From: Kordiimonadales bacterium IMCC3096
Lineage (GTDB): Bacteria; Pseudomonadota; Alphaproteobacteria; Minwuiales; Minwuiaceae
Length of the DNA: 64,000 bases
Assembly: GCA_016865035.1 (NCBI GenBank)
Contig: CP018227.1
Location: forward strand, 1,148,001 to 1,212,000
Reading direction: 5' to 3'
Below the pieces are notes generated by a model. The model did no database searches. It saw nothing but the letters and a program-made list of their open reading frames with translations, and was not told the DNA's origin. Positions 11,401-23,155 of the stretch are shown one piece after another. The first letter of the stretch is position 1. Each line of letters begins with the position of its first letter. The translations under genes and the position numbers were made by a program.

Positions 11401-14400
11401 CATCAATGGCGATGGCATCGAGGATCTGATCATCGGCTCCCGACTGGCCGACCCCGGTGGTGTCATCTCTGCCGGCCAGACCTTCGTCGTTTTCGGGAAG
11501 CTGGACACCACAGCGGTGGAACTCTCCGCCGTGGCTGGTGGCACCGGTGGCTTCGCCATCGTTGGCGAGGCGGAGAATGATTTCTCCGGCTACAGCCTCA
11601 GCAATGCTGGTGACGTGAACGGCGACGGCCTCGACGATATTCTCATCGGCGCGCTTGGCAGTGACTACAACGGGAACAATTCCGGCTCGTCCTACGTCGT
11701 CTTTGGCAAGGCAGACGGAACCGTCGTCGATCTCGCCTCCGTGCGTGCCGGAACCGGCGGCTTCGCCATCAACGGCGTGTCCGCCGACGATCAGGCCGGA
11801 CGATTTGTCAGCGGTATCGGCGACCTGAACGGAGATGGCCTGGCGGATCTGCTGATCGGTGCGCCGTTCGATGATCCCAATGGCGCGGATTCCGGTGCGG
11901 CCTTCGTTGTCTTCGGCAAGGCGGATGGAGCCGCGGTCGAACTGGCTTCGGTCGAGAATGGTATCGGTGGCTTCGTCATCAATGGTGTCTCGACACTGGA
12001 ACAGGCAGGTCGCGCCGTCAGCGGCGCGGGTGATGTCAATGGCGACGGTACGAACGACCTGCTGATCAGCGCGCCCTATGCCGATCCCAACGGTACCGAT
12101 TCCGGTGCCGCCTTCGTGGTCTTCACGGCAAATCCGATTCAGACCGACTTCAGCGCCCTTCCGGCCCAGAGCCTGGACGAGGATACCAGCCTCGGCTTCA
12201 CCGGTCTGACTGTCACCGATGTCGATGTGGCCGATGGCGATGGCAATATCGAGGTCGTGCTTTCTGTCAGCAACGGCACACTGGATGTCACTGATACCGC
12301 CGCCACCATCAGCGGCGACCTGACCGGCTCGGTCACCATCAGCGGCGCGCTGGCCGACGTCAACGCGGCCATTGCCGACTTCACCTATACCCCGGACGCT
12401 GATTTCAACGGCATCGACAACGGCGTCATCACCGTTTCGGATCTGGGCAATACCGGTGCTGGCGGCGCGCTGACCGACAGCGAGACAGGCGTGATCACCG
12501 TCAATGCCGTGAACGATGCGCCTGTGGCGGTCGCCGACGCGGTGACGACCGACGAGGACACGACTGTCTCCATCGACGTGCTGGCCAACGACACGGACGT
12601 GGATGGTGACACCCTCACCGTCTCCACGGTCACCCAGGGCGCCAACGGTGCGGTCGCCATCGATGCGCAGACCGGTCAGGTCATCTACACGCCGGATGCC
12701 GATTTCAACGGCGAGGACACGTTCACCTACACCGTTTCCGACGGGAATGGCGGGACCGACACCGAGACCGTCACCGTCACGGTCAATTCCGTCAACGATG
12801 CACCGGTCGCCGTCGCAGACACCATCGCGACCGACGAGGACACGCCGGTTTCCATCGACGTGCTGGCGAACGACAGCGACATCGACGGCGACAGTCTCAC
12901 CGTCTCCGACGTCACCCAGGGCGCCAACGGCGCGGTGGCCATCGACGCGCAGACCGGCCAGGTCACCTACACGCCGGATGCCAACTTCAACGGCGCGGAC
13001 TCCTTCACCTACACCGTCTCCGACGGCAACGGCGGCACCGACACCGAGACTGTGACAGTCACCGTCAACCCGGTGAACGATGCGCCGGTCGCGGTCGCCG
13101 ATACCATCGCCACCGACGAGGACACTGCGGTCTCCATCGACGTGCTGGCCAATGACAGCGATATTGACGGCGACTCCCTCACCGTCTCCGACGTCACCCA
13201 GGGCGCCAACGGCGCGGTCGCCATCGATGCCGAGACCGGCCAGGTCATCTACACGCCGGATGCCGATTTCAACGGTGAGGACACGTTCACCTACACCGTC
13301 TCCGACGGCAACGGCGGCACCGACACCGAGACTGTGACTGTCACCGTCAACGCCGTGAACGATGCCCCGGTCGCGGTCGCAGACACCATCGCGACGGACG
13401 AGGACACACCGGTCTCCATCGACGTGCTGGCCAATGACAGCGACATCGACGGGGACAGCCTCACCGTCTCCGCCGTCACACAGGGTGCCAACGGCGCGGT
13501 CGCAATCGATGCGCAGACCGGTCAGGTCATCTACACGCCCGACGCCGACTTCAACGGCGAGGACACCTTCACCTACACCGTCTCAGACGGGAACGGTGGC
13601 ACCGACACGGAGACCGTCACGGTCACCGTCAACGCGGTGAATGACGCGCCTGTCGCAGTGGCCGACACCATCGCGACGGACGAGGACACACCGGTCGCCA
13701 TCGACGTGCTGGCCAATGACAGCGACATCGACGGGGACAGCCTCACCGTCTCCGCCGTCACACAGGGTGCCAACGGCGCGGTCGCAATCGATGCGCAGAC
13801 CGGTCAGGTCATCTACACGCCCGACGCCGACTTCAACGGCGAGGACACCTTCACCTACACCGTCTCAGACGGGAACGGTGGCACCGACACGGAGACCGTC
13901 ACGGTCACCGTCAACGCGGTGAATGACGCGCCTGTCGCAGTGGCCGACACCATCGCGACGGACGAGGACACACCGGTCGCCATCGACGTACTGGCCAATG
14001 ACTCCGACGTTGATGGTGACAATCTCACTGTCTCCGCTGTCACCCAGGGTGCCAACGGTGCCGTCGCCATCGACGCGCAGACCGGACAGGTCATCTACAC
14101 GCCGGATGCTGACTTCAACGGCGAGGACACCTTCACCTACACCGTCTCAGATGGCAACGGCGGCACCGACACGGAGACCGTGACGGTCACCGTCAATGCC
14201 GTGAATGATGTTCCTGTGGCCCTTGCCGACACCGGCACGACGAACGAGGACACGGCGGTGTCCATCGACGTGCTGGCGAACGACAGCGATATTGAAGGCG
14301 ACACGCTGACCGTCTCCGCCGTCACCCAGGGTGCCAATGGTGCCGTCGCCATCGACGCCGAGACCGGTGAAGTCACCTATACGCCGGATGCCGATTTCAA

Positions 14401-17400
14401 CGGTGAGGACTCGTTCACCTACACCGTCTCCGACGGAAACGGTGGAGAAGACACCGAGACCGTCACGGTCACCGTCAACTCGGTGAACGATGCACCGGTC
14501 GCCGTCGCGGATACCATCGCGACCGACGAAGACACGCCTGTCAGCATCGACGTGCTGGCCAATGACAGTGATGTGGATGGAGACGCTCTCACCGTATCCG
14601 CCGTCACACAAGGTGCCAACGGTGCGGTCGCCATCGACGCTCAGACCGGTCAGGTCATCTACACGCCCGACGCCGACTTCAACGGTGAGGACACGTTCAC
14701 CTACACCGTCTCCGACGGAAACGGTGGAGAAGACACCGAGACCGTCACGGTCACCGTCAACTCGGTGAACGATGCACCGGTCGCCGTCGCGGATACCATC
14801 GCGACCGACGAAGACACGCCTGTCAGCATCGACGTGCTGGCCAATGACAGTGATGTGGATGGAGACACTCTCACCGTATCCGCCGTCACACAAGGTGCCA
14901 ACGGTGCCGTCGCCATCGACGCCGAGACCGGTGATGTCACCTACACGCCGGATGCCGATTTCAACGGCGAGGACACGTTCACCTACACCGTTTCCGACGG
15001 GAATGGCGGGACCGACACCGAGACCGTCACCGTCACGGTCAATTCCGTCAACGATGCACCGGTCGCCGTCGCAGACACCATCGCGACCGACGAGGACACG
15101 CCGGTTTCCATCGACGTGCTGGCGAACGACAGCGACATCGACGGCGACAGTCTCACCGTCTCCGACGTCACCCAGGGCGCCAACGGCGCGGTGGCCATCG
15201 ACGCGCAGACCGGCCAGGTCACCTACACGCCGGATGCCAACTTCAACGGCGCGGACTCCTTCACCTACACCGTCTCCGACGGCAACGGCGGCACCGACAC
15301 CGAGACTGTGACAGTCACCGTCAACCCGGTGAACGATGCGCCGGTCGCGGTCGCCGATACCATCGCCACCGACGAGGACACTGCGGTCTCCATCGACGTG
15401 CTGGCCAATGACAGCGATATTGACGGCGACTCCCTCACCGTCTCCGACGTCACCCAGGGCGCCAACGGCGCGGTCGCCATCGATGCCGAGACCGGCCAGG
15501 TCATCTACACGCCGGATGCCGATTTCAACGGTGAGGACACGTTCACCTACACCGTCTCCGACGGCAACGGCGGCACCGACACCGAGACTGTGACTGTCAC
15601 CGTCAACGCCGTGAACGATGCCCCGGTCGCGGTCGCAGACACCATCGCGACGGACGAGGACACACCGGTCTCCATCGACGTGCTGGCCAATGACAGCGAC
15701 ATCGACGGGGACAGCCTCACCGTCTCCGCCGTCACACAGGGTGCCAACGGCGCGGTCGCAATCGATGCGCAGACCGGTCAGGTCATCTACACGCCCGACG
15801 CCGACTTCAACGGCGAGGACACCTTCACCTACACCGTCTCAGACGGGAACGGTGGCACCGACACGGAGACCGTCACGGTCACCGTCAACGCGGTGAATGA
15901 CGCGCCTGTCGCAGTGGCCGACACCATCGCGACGGACGAGGACACACCGGTCGCCATCGACGTGCTGGCCAATGACAGCGACATCGACGGGGACAGCCTC
16001 ACCGTCTCCGCCGTCACACAGGGTGCCAACGGCGCGGTCGCAATCGATGCGCAGACCGGTCAGGTCATCTACACGCCCGACGCCGACTTCAACGGCGAGG
16101 ACACCTTCACCTACACCGTCTCAGACGGGAACGGTGGCACCGACACGGAGACCGTCACGGTCACCGTCAACGCGGTGAATGACGCGCCTGTCGCAGTGGC
16201 CGACACCATCGCGACGGACGAGGACACACCGGTCGCCATCGACGTACTGGCCAATGACTCCGACGTTGATGGTGACAATCTCACTGTCTCCGCTGTCACC
16301 CAGGGTGCCAACGGTGCCGTCGCCATCGACGCGCAGACCGGACAGGTCATCTACACGCCGGATGCTGACTTCAACGGCGAGGACACCTTCACCTACACCG
16401 TCTCAGATGGCAACGGCGGCACCGACACGGAGACCGTGACGGTCACCGTCAATGCCGTGAATGATGTTCCTGTGGCCCTTGCCGACACCGGCACGACGAA
16501 CGAGGACACGGCGGTGTCCATCGACGTGCTGGCGAACGACAGCGATATTGAAGGCGACACGCTGACCGTCTCCGCCGTCACCCAGGGTGCCAATGGTGCC
16601 GTCGCCATCGACGCCGAGACCGGTGAAGTCACCTATACGCCGGATGCCGATTTCAACGGTGAGGACTCGTTCACCTACACCGTCTCCGACGGAAACGGTG
16701 GAGAAGACACCGAGACCGTCACGGTCACCGTCAACTCGGTGAACGATGCACCGGTCGCCGTCGCGGATACCATCGCGACCGACGAAGACACGCCTGTCAG
16801 CATCGACGTGCTGGCCAATGACAGTGATGTGGATGGAGACGCTCTCACCGTATCCGCCGTCACACAAGGTGCCAACGGTGCGGTCGCCATCGACGCTCAG
16901 ACCGGTCAGGTCATCTACACGCCCGACGCCGACTTCAACGGTGAGGACACGTTCACCTACACCGTCTCCGACGGAAACGGTGGAGAAGACACCGAGACCG
17001 TCACGGTCACCGTCAACTCGGTGAACGATGCACCGGTCGCCGTCGCGGATACCATCGCGACCGACGAAGACACGCCTGTCAGCATCGACGTGCTGGCCAA
17101 TGACAGTGATGTGGATGGAGACACTCTCACCGTATCCGCCGTCACACAAGGTGCCAACGGTGCCGTCGCCATCGACGCCGAGACCGGTGATGTCACCTAC
17201 ACGCCGGATGCCGATTTCAACGGCGAGGACACGTTCACCTACACCGTTTCCGACGGGAATGGTGGCGAGGCTACAGAGACTGTCACCGTCACCGTCAATG
17301 CCGTGAATGACGCGCCGGTCGCCGTCGCAGACACCATCGCGACTGACGAGGACACGCCGGTCTCCATCGACGTGCTTGCCAACGACAGCGATATTGACGG

Positions 17401-20400
17401 CGACTCCCTCACAGTCTCCACCGTCACTCAGGGTGCCAACGGCGCGGTCGCAATCGATGCAGAGACCGGTGAGGTCACCTACACGCCGGATGCCGACTTC
17501 AACGGCGAGGACACGTTCACCTACACGATCTCCGATGGCAACGGCGGCACCGACACCGAGACCGTGACTGTCACCGTCAACCCGGTGAACGATGCGCCGG
17601 TCGCGGTCGCCGATACCATCGCCACCGACGAGGACACTGCGGTCTCCATCGACGTGCTGGCCAATGACAGCGATATTGACGGCGACTCCCTCACCGTCTC
17701 CGACGTCACCCAGGGCGCCAACGGCGCGGTCGCCATCGATGCGCAGACCGGCCAGGTCATCTACACGCCGGATGCCGATTTCAACGGTGAGGACACGTTC
17801 ACCTACACGATCTCCGATGGCAACGGCGGCACCGACACCGAGACTGTGACTGTCACCGTCAACCCGGTGAACGATGCGCCGGTCGCGGTCGCCGATACCA
17901 TCGCCACCGACGAGGACACTGCGGTCTCCATCGACGTGCTGGCCAATGACAGCGATATTGACGGCGACGCGCTCACAGTCTCCGCCGTCACTCAGGGAGC
18001 CAACGGCGCGGTGGCCATCGACGCCGAGACCGGTGAAGTCACCTATACGCCGGATGCCGACTTCAACGGTGAGGACACGTTCACCTACACCGTTTCCGAC
18101 GGGAATGGTGGCGAGGCTACAGAGACTGTCACCGTCACCGTCAATGCCGTGAATGACGCGCCGGTCGCCGTCGCAGACACCATCGCGACTGACGAGGACA
18201 CGCCGGTCTCCATCGACGTGCTTGCCAACGACAGCGATATTGACGGCGACTCCCTCACAGTCTCCACCGTCACTCAGGGTGCCAACGGCGCGGTCGCAAT
18301 CGATGCAGAGACCGGTGAGGTCACCTACACGCCGGATGCCGACTTCAACGGCGAGGACACGTTCACCTACACGATCTCCGATGGCAACGGCGGCACCGAC
18401 ACCGAGACCGTGACTGTCACCGTCAACCCGGTGAACGATGCGCCGGTCGCGGTCGCCGATACCATCGCCACCGACGAGGACACTGCGGTCTCCATCGACG
18501 TGCTGGCCAATGACAGCGATATTGACGGCGACTCCCTCACCGTCTCCGACGTCACCCAGGGCGCCAACGGCGCGGTCGCCATCGATGCGCAGACCGGCCA
18601 GGTCATCTACACGCCGGATGCCGATTTCAACGGTGAGGACACGTTCACCTACACGATCTCCGATGGCAACGGCGGCACCGACACCGAGACTGTGACTGTC
18701 ACCGTCAACCCGGTGAACGATGCGCCGGTCGCGGTCGCCGATACCATCGCCACCGACGAGGACACTGCGGTCTCCATCGACGTGCTGGCCAATGACAGCG
18801 ATATTGACGGCGACGCGCTCACAGTCTCCGCCGTCACTCAGGGAGCCAACGGCGCGGTGGCCATCGACGCCGAGACCGGTGAAGTCACCTATACGCCGGA
18901 TGCCGACTTCAACGGTGAGGACTCGTTTACCTACACCGTCTCCGACGGCAACGGCGGTGAAGCCACAGAGACCGTGACGGTCACCGTCAACGCCGTGAAT
19001 GACGCGCCGGTCGCCGTCGCCGATACCATCGCCACCGACGAGGACACTGCGGTCTCCATCGACGTGCTGGCCAATGACAGCGACATCGACGGGGACAGCC
19101 TCACCGTCTCCGCCGTCACCCAGGGTGCCAATGGCGCGGTCGCCATCGACGCCGAGACCGGTGACGTCACCTACACGCCGGATGCCGATTTCAACGGTGA
19201 GGACACGTTCACCTACACGATCTCCGATGGCAACGGCGGCACCGACACCGAGACTGTGACTGTCACCGTCAACCCGGTGAACGATGCGCCGGTCGCGGTC
19301 GCCGATACCATCGCCACCGACGAGGACACTGCGGTCTCCATCGACGTGCTGGCCAATGACAGTGACGTGGATGGAGACGCCCTCACCGTCTCCGACGTCA
19401 CCCAGGGCGCCAACGGTACGGTCGCCATCGACGCCGAGACCGGTGATGTCACCTATACGCCCGACGCCGATTTCAACGGCGAGGACACGTTCACCTACAC
19501 CGTTTCCGACGGGAATGGTGGCGAGGCTACAGAGACTGTCACCGTCACCGTCAATGCCGTGAATGACGCGCCGGTCGCCGTCGCAGACACCATCGCGACT
19601 GACGAGGACACGCCGGTCTCCATCGACGTGCTTGCCAACGACAGCGATATTGACGGCGACTCCCTCACAGTCTCCACCGTCACTCAGGGTGCCAACGGCG
19701 CGGTCGCCATCGATGCAGAGACCGGTGAGGTCACCTACACGCCGGATGCCGACTTCAACGGCGAGGACACGTTCACCTACACGATCTCCGATGGCAACGG
19801 CGGCACCGACACCGAGACCGTGACTGTCACCGTCAACCCGGTGAACGATGCGCCGGTCGCGGTCGCCGATACCATCGCCACCGACGAGGACACTGCGGTC
19901 TCCATCGACGTGCTGGCCAATGACAGCGATATTGACGGCGACTCCCTCACCGTCTCCGACGTCACCCAGGGCGCCAACGGCGCGGTCGCCATCGATGCGC
20001 AGACCGGCCAGGTCATCTACACGCCGGATGCCGATTTCAACGGTGAGGACACGTTCACCTACACGATCTCCGATGGCAACGGCGGCACCGACACCGAGAC
20101 TGTGACTGTCACCGTCAACCCGGTGAACGATGCGCCGGTCGCGGTCGCCGATACCATCGCCACCGACGAGGACACTGCGGTCTCCATCGACGTGCTGGCC
20201 AATGACAGCGATATTGACGGCGACGCGCTCACAGTCTCCGCCGTCACTCAGGGAGCCAACGGCGCGGTGGCCATCGACGCCGAGACCGGTCAGGTCATCT
20301 ACACGCCCGACGCCGACTTCAACGGCGAGGACACCTTCACCTACACCGTCTCAGACGGGAACGGTGGCACCGACACGGAGACCGTCACGGTCACCGTCAA

Positions 20401-23155
20401 CGCGGTGAATGACGCGCCTGTCGCAGTGGCCGACACCATCGCGACGGACGAGGACACTGCGGTCGCCATCGACGTACTGGCCAATGACTCCGACGTTGAT
20501 GGTGACAATCTCACTGTCTCCGCTGTCACCCAGGGTGCCAACGGTGCCGTCGCCATCGACGCGCAGACCGGACAGGTCATCTACACGCCGGATGCTGACT
20601 TCAACGGCGAGGACACCTTCACCTACACCGTCTCAGATGGCAACGGCGGCACCGACACGGAGACCGTGACGGTCACCGTCAATGCCGTGAATGATGTTCC
20701 TGTGGCCCTTGCCGACACCGGCACGACGAACGAGGACACGGCGGTGTCCATCGACGTGCTGGCGAACGACAGCGATATTGAAGGCGACACGCTGACCGTC
20801 TCCGCCGTCACCCAGGGTGCCAACGGTGCGGTCGCCATCGATGCCGAGACCGGACTGGTCACCTATACGCCGGATGCGGACTTCAATGGCCAGGATTCCT
20901 TCACCTACACCGTCTCCGACGGCAACGGCGGCACCGACACCGAGACCGTGACCGTCACCGTCAACGCGGTGAATGACGCGCCTGTCGCAGTGGCCGACAC
21001 CATCGCGACCGACGAGGACACCGCAGTCTCCATCGACGTGCTGGCCAATGACTCCGACGTTGATGGTGACTCTCTCACTGTCTCTGCCGTCACCCAGGGT
21101 GCGAACGGCGCGGTCGCCATCGACGCGCAGACCGGTCAGGTCATCTACACGCCGGATGCCGACTTCAACGGCGAGGACACCTTCACCTACACCGTCTCCG
21201 ACGGCAACGGCGGCACCGACACCGAGACCGTGACCGTCACCGTCAACGCGGTGAATGACGCGCCTGTCGCAGTGGCTGATGTAGTCAACGGTGACTTCGC
21301 TGCCGGTGGCACCGACTGGACGGCGCTTGGCAGTGTTTCGTTCACCGGCGAACTCGCGACACTGGTGTCGAACCCTGAGACCGATTTCGCCATAGAGTCC
21401 TTTCTGGGTCTTGCCGCCGGTTCACTGGACGCCGCCCTGACGGCAGAGGTCGGCAGCGCACAGAACGCGACAAACGGATCTGCGCTGCTGGCCAACAACA
21501 CGCTGGTGCTTGCGCAGGCTGCCACGCTCTCGTTCGATTTCGCGATCTCCGGGGGAGATCTCGGCAGCAGTTTCAATGATGCGGGATTCCTGATCATCGA
21601 TGATCAGGTCCACGTGATCGCGCACAGCCAGTCCGCCGTGACCAGCGGCAACTTCGAGATCGCGATTGCCGCCGGAACCCACACGATCGGCTTCGCCGCC
21701 ACGAACGAGGCTGATGGCGTGGTCGACCTGACGCTGACGATCGACAACATCCTGATCGACGGCGGTGGCCTCAGCGACACGCTGACCGGCGATGCGGAAG
21801 CCAACGTGATCACCGGCGGCCTTGGCGATGATCAGCTCACCGGCCTGGGCGGAAACGACACGCTGGACGGCGGCGATGGCGACGACACTGTCCAGGGTGG
21901 CGCGGGTGACGACGTCCTGACCGGCGGCGAGACGGTGGAGATCAACGGCGACGTCGTCAGCTATGCCGACGATCCGGCAGGCGTTGCGGTCGATCTGACC
22001 AACACCACGGCGACGGACGGTTTCGGCGGCACGGACACGGTCACCTTCTTCGAGAACATCATCGGCAGTGGCTTCAGCGACACGCTGACCGGCGATGCGG
22101 AAGCCAACGTGATCACCGGCGGCCTTGGCGATGATCAGCTCACCGGCCTGGGCGGAAACGACACGCTGGACGGCGGCGATGGCGACGACACTGTCCAGGG
22201 TGGCGCGGGTGACGACGTCCTGACCGGCGGCGAGACGGTGGAGATCAACGGCGACGTCGTCAGCTATGCCGACGATCCGGCAGGCGTTGCGGTCGATCTG
22301 ACCAACACCACGGCGACGGACGGTTTCGGCGGCACGGACACGGTCACCTTCTTCGAGAACATCATCGGCAGTGGCTTCAGCGACACGCTGACCGGCGATG
22401 CGGAAGCCAACGTGATCGAGGGCGGCGCGGGCGCGGACAACATGGCCGGTGGTGACGGAGAGGACAGCTTCTTCGTCTCCGACGACAATGACACGGTGGA
22501 CGGCAATGGCGGCACGGATCTGGTCAGCTTCGCCAACGTCTCCGCAGGCGTGGCGCTGGACCTGAACACGGCGGTCGCGACGTCCGGTGCCAACACCATG
22601 CTGATCCAGAGCGTTGCCGACGTGATCGGCAGTGACTTCGACGACACCATCGACGCCGACAATCAGAGCAACATTCTGGAAGGCGGCTTGGGTTCGGACC
22701 AGCTCGATGGCCGCGAAGGTGACGATACGCTGGACGGTGGCGACGGCAATGACGTGCTCATCGGCGGTGCCGGGGCCGACAACATCACGACAGGTGCCGG
22801 AAACGATCTGCTGGTGGTGGAAAGCACGACGGACCTGACAGATGTCGTCACGAACAGCACCGTCACGGCATCGGGCCTCACAGTGGATGTCGTTGCGGAC
22901 TTCACCTCGAATGCCGATACGTTCTTCTTTGACGGATTGGACTTCGATCAGGCGAACCAGACGCTGGTGGAGATTGTCGACGACTATGACGGCACGAATT
23001 CGGGTCAGGCTTCGGGCGACCACTTCATCTTTGATGGTACGCACCTGATCTACGACGCCGACGTGACGGTCGCAGGCTACTCGGTCGTGGCCCGGGTCGA
23101 GGGCGACAGCGTTGTACAGGGTGATCTGCTGTTCGGTCTCGGCGGCCCGGCGTAA
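2474..23155 (+). CDS. Giant RTX / cadherin-like / FG-GAP adhesin (6893 residues)
   Basis: The GTG start follows GGAG (2464-2467) at 6 bases. Order by approximate residue: unassigned 1-107; FecR-like domain 108-233; acidic Gly/Glu/Asp spacer 312-749; Thr/Pro linker 755-781; RTX nonapeptides 796-1410; divergent cadherin-like units; domain A 1699-1863; nine 94-residue cadherin-like units 1875-2720; seven FG-GAP blades 2730-3218; a bridging unit; 31 more units 3346-6259; domain B 6270-6432; RTX block II to about 6786; C-terminal end. The last ~100 residues ([20 protein letters not shown]) resemble type I secretion targets, and no Sec signal peptide is seen. Known biology: such proteins are Ca2+-stiffened surface adhesins or biofilm matrix proteins exported by an ABC/MFP/TolC channel. 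That export and adhesive role are inferred here, and no exporter genes are in the window. The stop overlaps the next start (TAATG). Roughly 55% of the protein is one repeated unit. Confidence 0.93.
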   Translation: MTRDLPPAGSLGDSGDQSGFQAVFDATGQTSLVIDQGLLLLTAQFVRSGPDLILVGKDGSRVLVINFFSSENPPDLYTLNGARIDGSLAELLAGPRATGLAQQGDGALGDPIGVVEQADGAVFITRVNGTREQVQVGDPVFTDDVVETSEDGAAGIRFNDDTTFSIGGDARMVLDDFVYDPAANTGNAVVNVLQGSFSFVSGAVAKTGDDALTVKTPVLTIGVRGTFVGGKGAQEGEQSEVVNLPQEDGTTGSIFVSNAAGGVELSQAFEGTQTSSQFQAPAAPRIFSRTEIESKFGNALSNLPGTPQVGQSGNDNDSGGDRRGDDGGGAAGETEGEGEGEGDAEGEGEGEGEGEGDGEEEGEGEEEEEVEGDGEEEDAGAEGDSGEGEAAPEGGPAEGEGGGAAEGEGDGGEGGDGGEGEGEGDAEGEGDAAAEGDGEEGAAPEGDGGAEEGGAAEGEAGAGDGAAADGGDGGAAEGGGAQEGDGGAEEGGAAEGEAGAGDGAAADGGDGGAAEGGGAQEGDGGAEEGGAAEGEAGAGDGAAADGGDGGAADGGGAPEGDGGAADGGGADGGAGDSGGQADSSGDSGSDGQADGGGGGQQDGGPADGGGADGGAGNSGGQADSSGDSGSDGQADGGGGGQQDGGTAPASGSPSPGIGTATGSGGGQQDGGPADGGGADGGAGDSGGQADSSGDSGSDGQADGGGGGQQVGGTAPASGSPSPGIGTATGTGTSGANTGGTQGGGDNQAAGGTGSLLASTAPPATTTAPQTNTTAPTQDTGSQNDEPPAFQTINRGGGNDAIAGTAGADAINGGGGDDTIQALGGNDTVLGGTGADNIDGGAGNDNVQGGTGGDLLTGGTGNDALDGGEGNDTLLADAGSDVLTGGAGQDVVSFANATTGVDVSLANTTVSDGFGGTDTLQGIESVIGSSHGDRLAGDDGDNSLSGGAGNDTIVGGSGVGNDTLDGGAGTDTATFTSTSNGIAVNLAAGTAQSNGEINEIGTDSISGIENVIAGSGNDSLTGNANANSLSGLAGNDTLSGGAGNDTLDGGAGSDTASFAATTAGVAASLATGTATSINAQTDEIGADTLIGIENLVGGSGADILVGDGSANIIDGGGGTDLIDAGAGNDSIIGGAGDDSLFDNAGNDTFVGGDGTDLIEFGAATGPVVLDLAAGTATSTNGTESLSGIEQVNLTDAADTASGSAADELLNGFAGADSLDGAGGADTLVGGDGADRIAGGTGDDQLFGGNDSDSISGGDGADVVSGNAGDDVLDGGAGNDTLAGGDGIDRADFSGVAVDVTVNLTTGVALASDGTDSLTGIEDVTTGVGDDRVTGDGAANSIATGAGADTLTGGAGADNLSAGEGTDLLDYSADGGASGVNVDLRAGLATDSHGTTDTLSGFEQVTGTADADTLAGDSADTTLTGGAGDDRFIVRDGDGNITVTDFTPGSGGGEQIDLTAYGFGDITDIQAVATELNGDTVIQLNETQTLTLQNVTIAQLVADDFTGLGNAQPSAVDDTAAVDEDSAVTIDLLANDVDPDVGDTLLVIAVDATTQGGALITDNGDGTVSYDTNGAFETLAAGVTVQDSFSYTISDGAGGTDTATVSVTITGVNDAPVATADTATTDEDTAVFIDVLANDSDIDGDALGVTAVSQGQNGTVTIDAETGQVVYTPNANFNGTDTFTYTVSDNGTGGSGSGGLVVNGDFANGGTDWTTFGNVNFDGELATMLSAGGTDTQIETFLGIAPGSLDAALTAAVGSAQNATDGSAMLADTPLVLAQAATLSFDFSIAGSDLGSSFNDAGFLIIDDQVHVIAQNQSAVTAGTFEIEIAAGTHTIGFAAMNEGDTIVDLTLTIDNILIDGGVSADTETVTVTVNAVNDAPVAVADTITTDEDTPVTIDVLANDSDLDGDALTVSAVTQGANGAVAIDAETGEVTYTPDADFNGEDSFTYTVSDGNGGEATETVTVTVNAVNDAPVAVADTIATDEDTAVSIDVLANDSDIDGDALTVSAVTQGANGAVAIDAETGEVTYTPDADFNGEDTFTYTVSDGNGGTDTETVTVTVNPVNDAPVAVADTIATDEDTPVSIDVLANDSDIDGNSLTVSAVTQGANGAVAIDAETGDVTYTPDADFNGEDTFTYTVSDGNGGTDTETVTVTVNAVNDAPVAVADTATTDEDTPVSIDVLANDSDVDGDALTVSAVTQGANGTVAIDAQTGEVTYTPDADFNGEDSFTYTVSDGNGGTDTETVTVTVNPVNDAPVAVADTIATDEDTAVSIDVLANDSDIDGDALTVSAVTQGANGAVAIDAETGEVTYTPDADFNGEDTFTYTVSDGNGGTDTETVTVTVNPVNDAPVAVADTIATDEDTAVSIDVLANDSDIDGDALTGSAVTQGANGAVAIDAETGEVTYTPDADFNGEDTFTYTISDGNGGTDTETVTVTVNPVNDAPVAVADTIATDEDTAVSIDVLANDSDIDGDSLTVSDVTQGANGAVAIDAQTGQVTYTPDADFNGEDTFTYTVSDGNGGTDTETVTVTVNSVNDAPVAVADTIATDEDTPVSIDVLANDSDVDGDALTVSAVTQGANGAVAIDAQTGQVIYTPDADFNGEDTFTYTVSDGNGGEDTETVTVTVNSVNDAPVAVADTIATDEDTPVSIDVLANDSDVDGDTLTVSAVTQGANGAVAIDAETGEVTYTPDADFNGSDSFTYTISDGNGGTATETVTVTVDAVNDAPVLGFVQASGDPVELSTIEAGSGGFVINGAAAYDAAGFRVSDAGDINGDGLGDLLVAAKDADPNGASSGSVFVVFGKADATPVELSAIAAGTGGFVVNGAAANDATGFSISAAGDVNGDGLDDLIVGSPQVGANLGQAHVIFGKADGTAVELSDVSLGTGGFAIDGVADQDRAGSAVAGIGDLNGDGLDDLLVSAKTDDPNNTSSGASFVVFGKADGTSVSLSNVQAGTGGFVINGFEFNAQSGEALDGGGDINGDGIEDLIIGSRLADPGGVISAGQTFVVFGKLDTTAVELSAVAGGTGGFAIVGEAENDFSGYSLSNAGDVNGDGLDDILIGALGSDYNGNNSGSSYVVFGKADGTVVDLASVRAGTGGFAINGVSADDQAGRFVSGIGDLNGDGLADLLIGAPFDDPNGADSGAAFVVFGKADGAAVELASVENGIGGFVINGVSTLEQAGRAVSGAGDVNGDGTNDLLISAPYADPNGTDSGAAFVVFTANPIQTDFSALPAQSLDEDTSLGFTGLTVTDVDVADGDGNIEVVLSVSNGTLDVTDTAATISGDLTGSVTISGALADVNAAIADFTYTPDADFNGIDNGVITVSDLGNTGAGGALTDSETGVITVNAVNDAPVAVADAVTTDEDTTVSIDVLANDTDVDGDTLTVSTVTQGANGAVAIDAQTGQVIYTPDADFNGEDTFTYTVSDGNGGTDTETVTVTVNSVNDAPVAVADTIATDEDTPVSIDVLANDSDIDGDSLTVSDVTQGANGAVAIDAQTGQVTYTPDANFNGADSFTYTVSDGNGGTDTETVTVTVNPVNDAPVAVADTIATDEDTAVSIDVLANDSDIDGDSLTVSDVTQGANGAVAIDAETGQVIYTPDADFNGEDTFTYTVSDGNGGTDTETVTVTVNAVNDAPVAVADTIATDEDTPVSIDVLANDSDIDGDSLTVSAVTQGANGAVAIDAQTGQVIYTPDADFNGEDTFTYTVSDGNGGTDTETVTVTVNAVNDAPVAVADTIATDEDTPVAIDVLANDSDIDGDSLTVSAVTQGANGAVAIDAQTGQVIYTPDADFNGEDTFTYTVSDGNGGTDTETVTVTVNAVNDAPVAVADTIATDEDTPVAIDVLANDSDVDGDNLTVSAVTQGANGAVAIDAQTGQVIYTPDADFNGEDTFTYTVSDGNGGTDTETVTVTVNAVNDVPVALADTGTTNEDTAVSIDVLANDSDIEGDTLTVSAVTQGANGAVAIDAETGEVTYTPDADFNGEDSFTYTVSDGNGGEDTETVTVTVNSVNDAPVAVADTIATDEDTPVSIDVLANDSDVDGDALTVSAVTQGANGAVAIDAQTGQVIYTPDADFNGEDTFTYTVSDGNGGEDTETVTVTVNSVNDAPVAVADTIATDEDTPVSIDVLANDSDVDGDTLTVSAVTQGANGAVAIDAETGDVTYTPDADFNGEDTFTYTVSDGNGGTDTETVTVTVNSVNDAPVAVADTIATDEDTPVSIDVLANDSDIDGDSLTVSDVTQGANGAVAIDAQTGQVTYTPDANFNGADSFTYTVSDGNGGTDTETVTVTVNPVNDAPVAVADTIATDEDTAVSIDVLANDSDIDGDSLTVSDVTQGANGAVAIDAETGQVIYTPDADFNGEDTFTYTVSDGNGGTDTETVTVTVNAVNDAPVAVADTIATDEDTPVSIDVLANDSDIDGDSLTVSAVTQGANGAVAIDAQTGQVIYTPDADFNGEDTFTYTVSDGNGGTDTETVTVTVNAVNDAPVAVADTIATDEDTPVAIDVLANDSDIDGDSLTVSAVTQGANGAVAIDAQTGQVIYTPDADFNGEDTFTYTVSDGNGGTDTETVTVTVNAVNDAPVAVADTIATDEDTPVAIDVLANDSDVDGDNLTVSAVTQGANGAVAIDAQTGQVIYTPDADFNGEDTFTYTVSDGNGGTDTETVTVTVNAVNDVPVALADTGTTNEDTAVSIDVLANDSDIEGDTLTVSAVTQGANGAVAIDAETGEVTYTPDADFNGEDSFTYTVSDGNGGEDTETVTVTVNSVNDAPVAVADTIATDEDTPVSIDVLANDSDVDGDALTVSAVTQGANGAVAIDAQTGQVIYTPDADFNGEDTFTYTVSDGNGGEDTETVTVTVNSVNDAPVAVADTIATDEDTPVSIDVLANDSDVDGDTLTVSAVTQGANGAVAIDAETGDVTYTPDADFNGEDTFTYTVSDGNGGEATETVTVTVNAVNDAPVAVADTIATDEDTPVSIDVLANDSDIDGDSLTVSTVTQGANGAVAIDAETGEVTYTPDADFNGEDTFTYTISDGNGGTDTETVTVTVNPVNDAPVAVADTIATDEDTAVSIDVLANDSDIDGDSLTVSDVTQGANGAVAIDAQTGQVIYTPDADFNGEDTFTYTISDGNGGTDTETVTVTVNPVNDAPVAVADTIATDEDTAVSIDVLANDSDIDGDALTVSAVTQGANGAVAIDAETGEVTYTPDADFNGEDTFTYTVSDGNGGEATETVTVTVNAVNDAPVAVADTIATDEDTPVSIDVLANDSDIDGDSLTVSTVTQGANGAVAIDAETGEVTYTPDADFNGEDTFTYTISDGNGGTDTETVTVTVNPVNDAPVAVADTIATDEDTAVSIDVLANDSDIDGDSLTVSDVTQGANGAVAIDAQTGQVIYTPDADFNGEDTFTYTISDGNGGTDTETVTVTVNPVNDAPVAVADTIATDEDTAVSIDVLANDSDIDGDALTVSAVTQGANGAVAIDAETGEVTYTPDADFNGEDSFTYTVSDGNGGEATETVTVTVNAVNDAPVAVADTIATDEDTAVSIDVLANDSDIDGDSLTVSAVTQGANGAVAIDAETGDVTYTPDADFNGEDTFTYTISDGNGGTDTETVTVTVNPVNDAPVAVADTIATDEDTAVSIDVLANDSDVDGDALTVSDVTQGANGTVAIDAETGDVTYTPDADFNGEDTFTYTVSDGNGGEATETVTVTVNAVNDAPVAVADTIATDEDTPVSIDVLANDSDIDGDSLTVSTVTQGANGAVAIDAETGEVTYTPDADFNGEDTFTYTISDGNGGTDTETVTVTVNPVNDAPVAVADTIATDEDTAVSIDVLANDSDIDGDSLTVSDVTQGANGAVAIDAQTGQVIYTPDADFNGEDTFTYTISDGNGGTDTETVTVTVNPVNDAPVAVADTIATDEDTAVSIDVLANDSDIDGDALTVSAVTQGANGAVAIDAETGQVIYTPDADFNGEDTFTYTVSDGNGGTDTETVTVTVNAVNDAPVAVADTIATDEDTAVAIDVLANDSDVDGDNLTVSAVTQGANGAVAIDAQTGQVIYTPDADFNGEDTFTYTVSDGNGGTDTETVTVTVNAVNDVPVALADTGTTNEDTAVSIDVLANDSDIEGDTLTVSAVTQGANGAVAIDAETGLVTYTPDADFNGQDSFTYTVSDGNGGTDTETVTVTVNAVNDAPVAVADTIATDEDTAVSIDVLANDSDVDGDSLTVSAVTQGANGAVAIDAQTGQVIYTPDADFNGEDTFTYTVSDGNGGTDTETVTVTVNAVNDAPVAVADVVNGDFAAGGTDWTALGSVSFTGELATLVSNPETDFAIESFLGLAAGSLDAALTAEVGSAQNATNGSALLANNTLVLAQAATLSFDFAISGGDLGSSFNDAGFLIIDDQVHVIAHSQSAVTSGNFEIAIAAGTHTIGFAATNEADGVVDLTLTIDNILIDGGGLSDTLTGDAEANVITGGLGDDQLTGLGGNDTLDGGDGDDTVQGGAGDDVLTGGETVEINGDVVSYADDPAGVAVDLTNTTATDGFGGTDTVTFFENIIGSGFSDTLTGDAEANVITGGLGDDQLTGLGGNDTLDGGDGDDTVQGGAGDDVLTGGETVEINGDVVSYADDPAGVAVDLTNTTATDGFGGTDTVTFFENIIGSGFSDTLTGDAEANVIEGGAGADNMAGGDGEDSFFVSDDNDTVDGNGGTDLVSFANVSAGVALDLNTAVATSGANTMLIQSVADVIGSDFDDTIDADNQSNILEGGLGSDQLDGREGDDTLDGGDGNDVLIGGAGADNITTGAGNDLLVVESTTDLTDVVTNSTVTASGLTVDVVADFTSNADTFFFDGLDFDQANQTLVEIVDDYDGTNSGQASGDHFIFDGTHLIYDADVTVAGYSVVARVEGDSVVQGDLLFGLGGPA
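2795..3172 (+). other. FecR-like domain of the giant protein
   Basis: Roughly residues 108-233. Features are [52 protein letters not shown] and [12 protein letters not shown], the FecR-fold pattern in which a 'lowered threshold' strand precedes V-L-G-x-F-x-F. In classical FecR this fold is periplasmic signalling. In large secreted repeat proteins it sits at the N-terminus, where an anchoring or retention role is plausible but unproven. Confidence 0.75.
3809..4150 (+). repeat. Three tandem 114-bp repeats in the acidic spacer
   Basis: Units begin at 3809, 3923 and 4037, each encoding 38 residues of Gly/Ala/Glu/Asp-rich sequence ([14 protein letters not shown]...). They are almost identical and in frame. 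They lie inside a longer low-complexity acidic tract (about 3410-4720). A second, longer motif ([20 protein letters not shown]) recurs three times downstream at about 4170-4290, 4295-4410 and 4495-4600. Confidence 0.85.
4858..6760 (+). other. RTX block I: hemolysin-type calcium-binding repeats
   Basis: Many GGxGxDxLx nonapeptides (for example [20 protein letters not shown] and [11 protein letters not shown]) form several parallel beta-roll clusters separated by FxxxxxGVxVxLAxGTA spacers, covering about residues 796-1430. Such repeats bind Ca2+ outside the cell and fold only after export, which fits a type I secretion substrate. Confidence 0.92.
7568..8052 (+). other. Unrecognised domain A (~162 residues), first copy
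   Basis: It starts [13 protein letters not shown] and ends [11 protein letters not shown], and interrupts a cadherin-like unit after [13 protein letters not shown] close paralogue (domain B, 21281-21769) ends the repeat array. The beta-strand pattern and the NGDF-x6-W opening recall carbohydrate-binding or DUF642-like jelly-roll modules, but I cannot assign a family. Confidence 0.6.
8096..10633 (+). repeat. Repeat array 1: nine 282-bp cadherin-like units
   Basis: 2538 bases = 9 x 282 exactly, phased from [11 protein letters not shown]. Each 94-residue unit reads roughly [33 protein letters not shown], then [46 protein letters not shown]. Acidic residues at unit borders are typical Ca2+ sites of bacterial cadherin-like (Big_9/VCBS) domains. 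The last unit deviates ([21 protein letters not shown]) before the propeller. Confidence 0.95.
10660..12126 (+). other. Seven FG-GAP repeats (predicted beta-propeller)
   Basis: Seven blades of about 70 residues each carry a DxNGDGxxDL calcium loop: [90 protein letters not shown] and [15 protein letters not shown]. Each is followed by a VVFGK strand and a GTGGFxINGxxxxDxxG turn. Seven is the blade number of integrin-alpha-type propellers. The module is likely the ligand-binding head in the middle of the fibre (inference). Confidence 0.9.
12685..17196 (+). repeat. Tandem duplication of an 8-unit, 2256-bp block
   Basis: 12685-14940 and 14941-17196 look identical over every stretch I compared. 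The encoded unit variants and both shadow reading frames match one for one at a 2256-base offset (8 x 282). The identity continues into a third partial copy up to about 17262, where GGAATGG is followed by TGGC instead of CGGG. Confidence 0.9.
17239..20340 (+). repeat. 3-unit (846-bp) block present three times
   Basis: Blocks of three units starting near 17239, 18085 and 19495 share the same order of unit variants (GEATETV, then ISDGNGG / DSLTVSDV, then DALTVSAV) at offsets of 846 (3 units) and 1410 (5 units). Two units (18931-19494) separate copies two and three. A few base differences are visible. Confidence 0.75.
21281..21769 (+). other. Unrecognised domain B, second copy of domain A
   Basis: It starts [13 protein letters not shown] and ends [11 protein letters not shown]. 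It shares long identical runs with domain A ([42 protein letters not shown]). It directly follows the last cadherin-like unit and precedes RTX block II, so copies A and B bracket the repeat region. Confidence 0.6.
21772..22377 (+). repeat. Two tandem 303-bp copies in RTX block II
   Basis: 21772-22074 and 22075-22377 appear identical (101 residues, [20 protein letters not shown]...ENIIGSGF). A third copy starts at 22378 but diverges after EANVI. Each copy holds one cluster of RTX nonapeptides plus a spacer. Confidence 0.88.

Larger units (their letters stand above)
12509..21250 (+). repeat. Repeat array 2: thirty-one 282-bp cadherin-like units
   Basis: The VNDAPVAV codons recur with an exact 282-bp period from 12509 to 21251 (8742 = 31 x 282). 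Units match array 1. Variants include [18 protein letters not shown] with NDSDIEGD, seen three times (near 14200, 16460 and 20690). That variant tracks the higher-order duplications, which are listed separately. Confidence 0.95.

Noticed and set aside
8096-21250. Periodic direct repeats considered as a CRISPR array
   Set aside because: The period is 282 bp without unique spacers, and the whole region is translated in one frame as cadherin-like domains.
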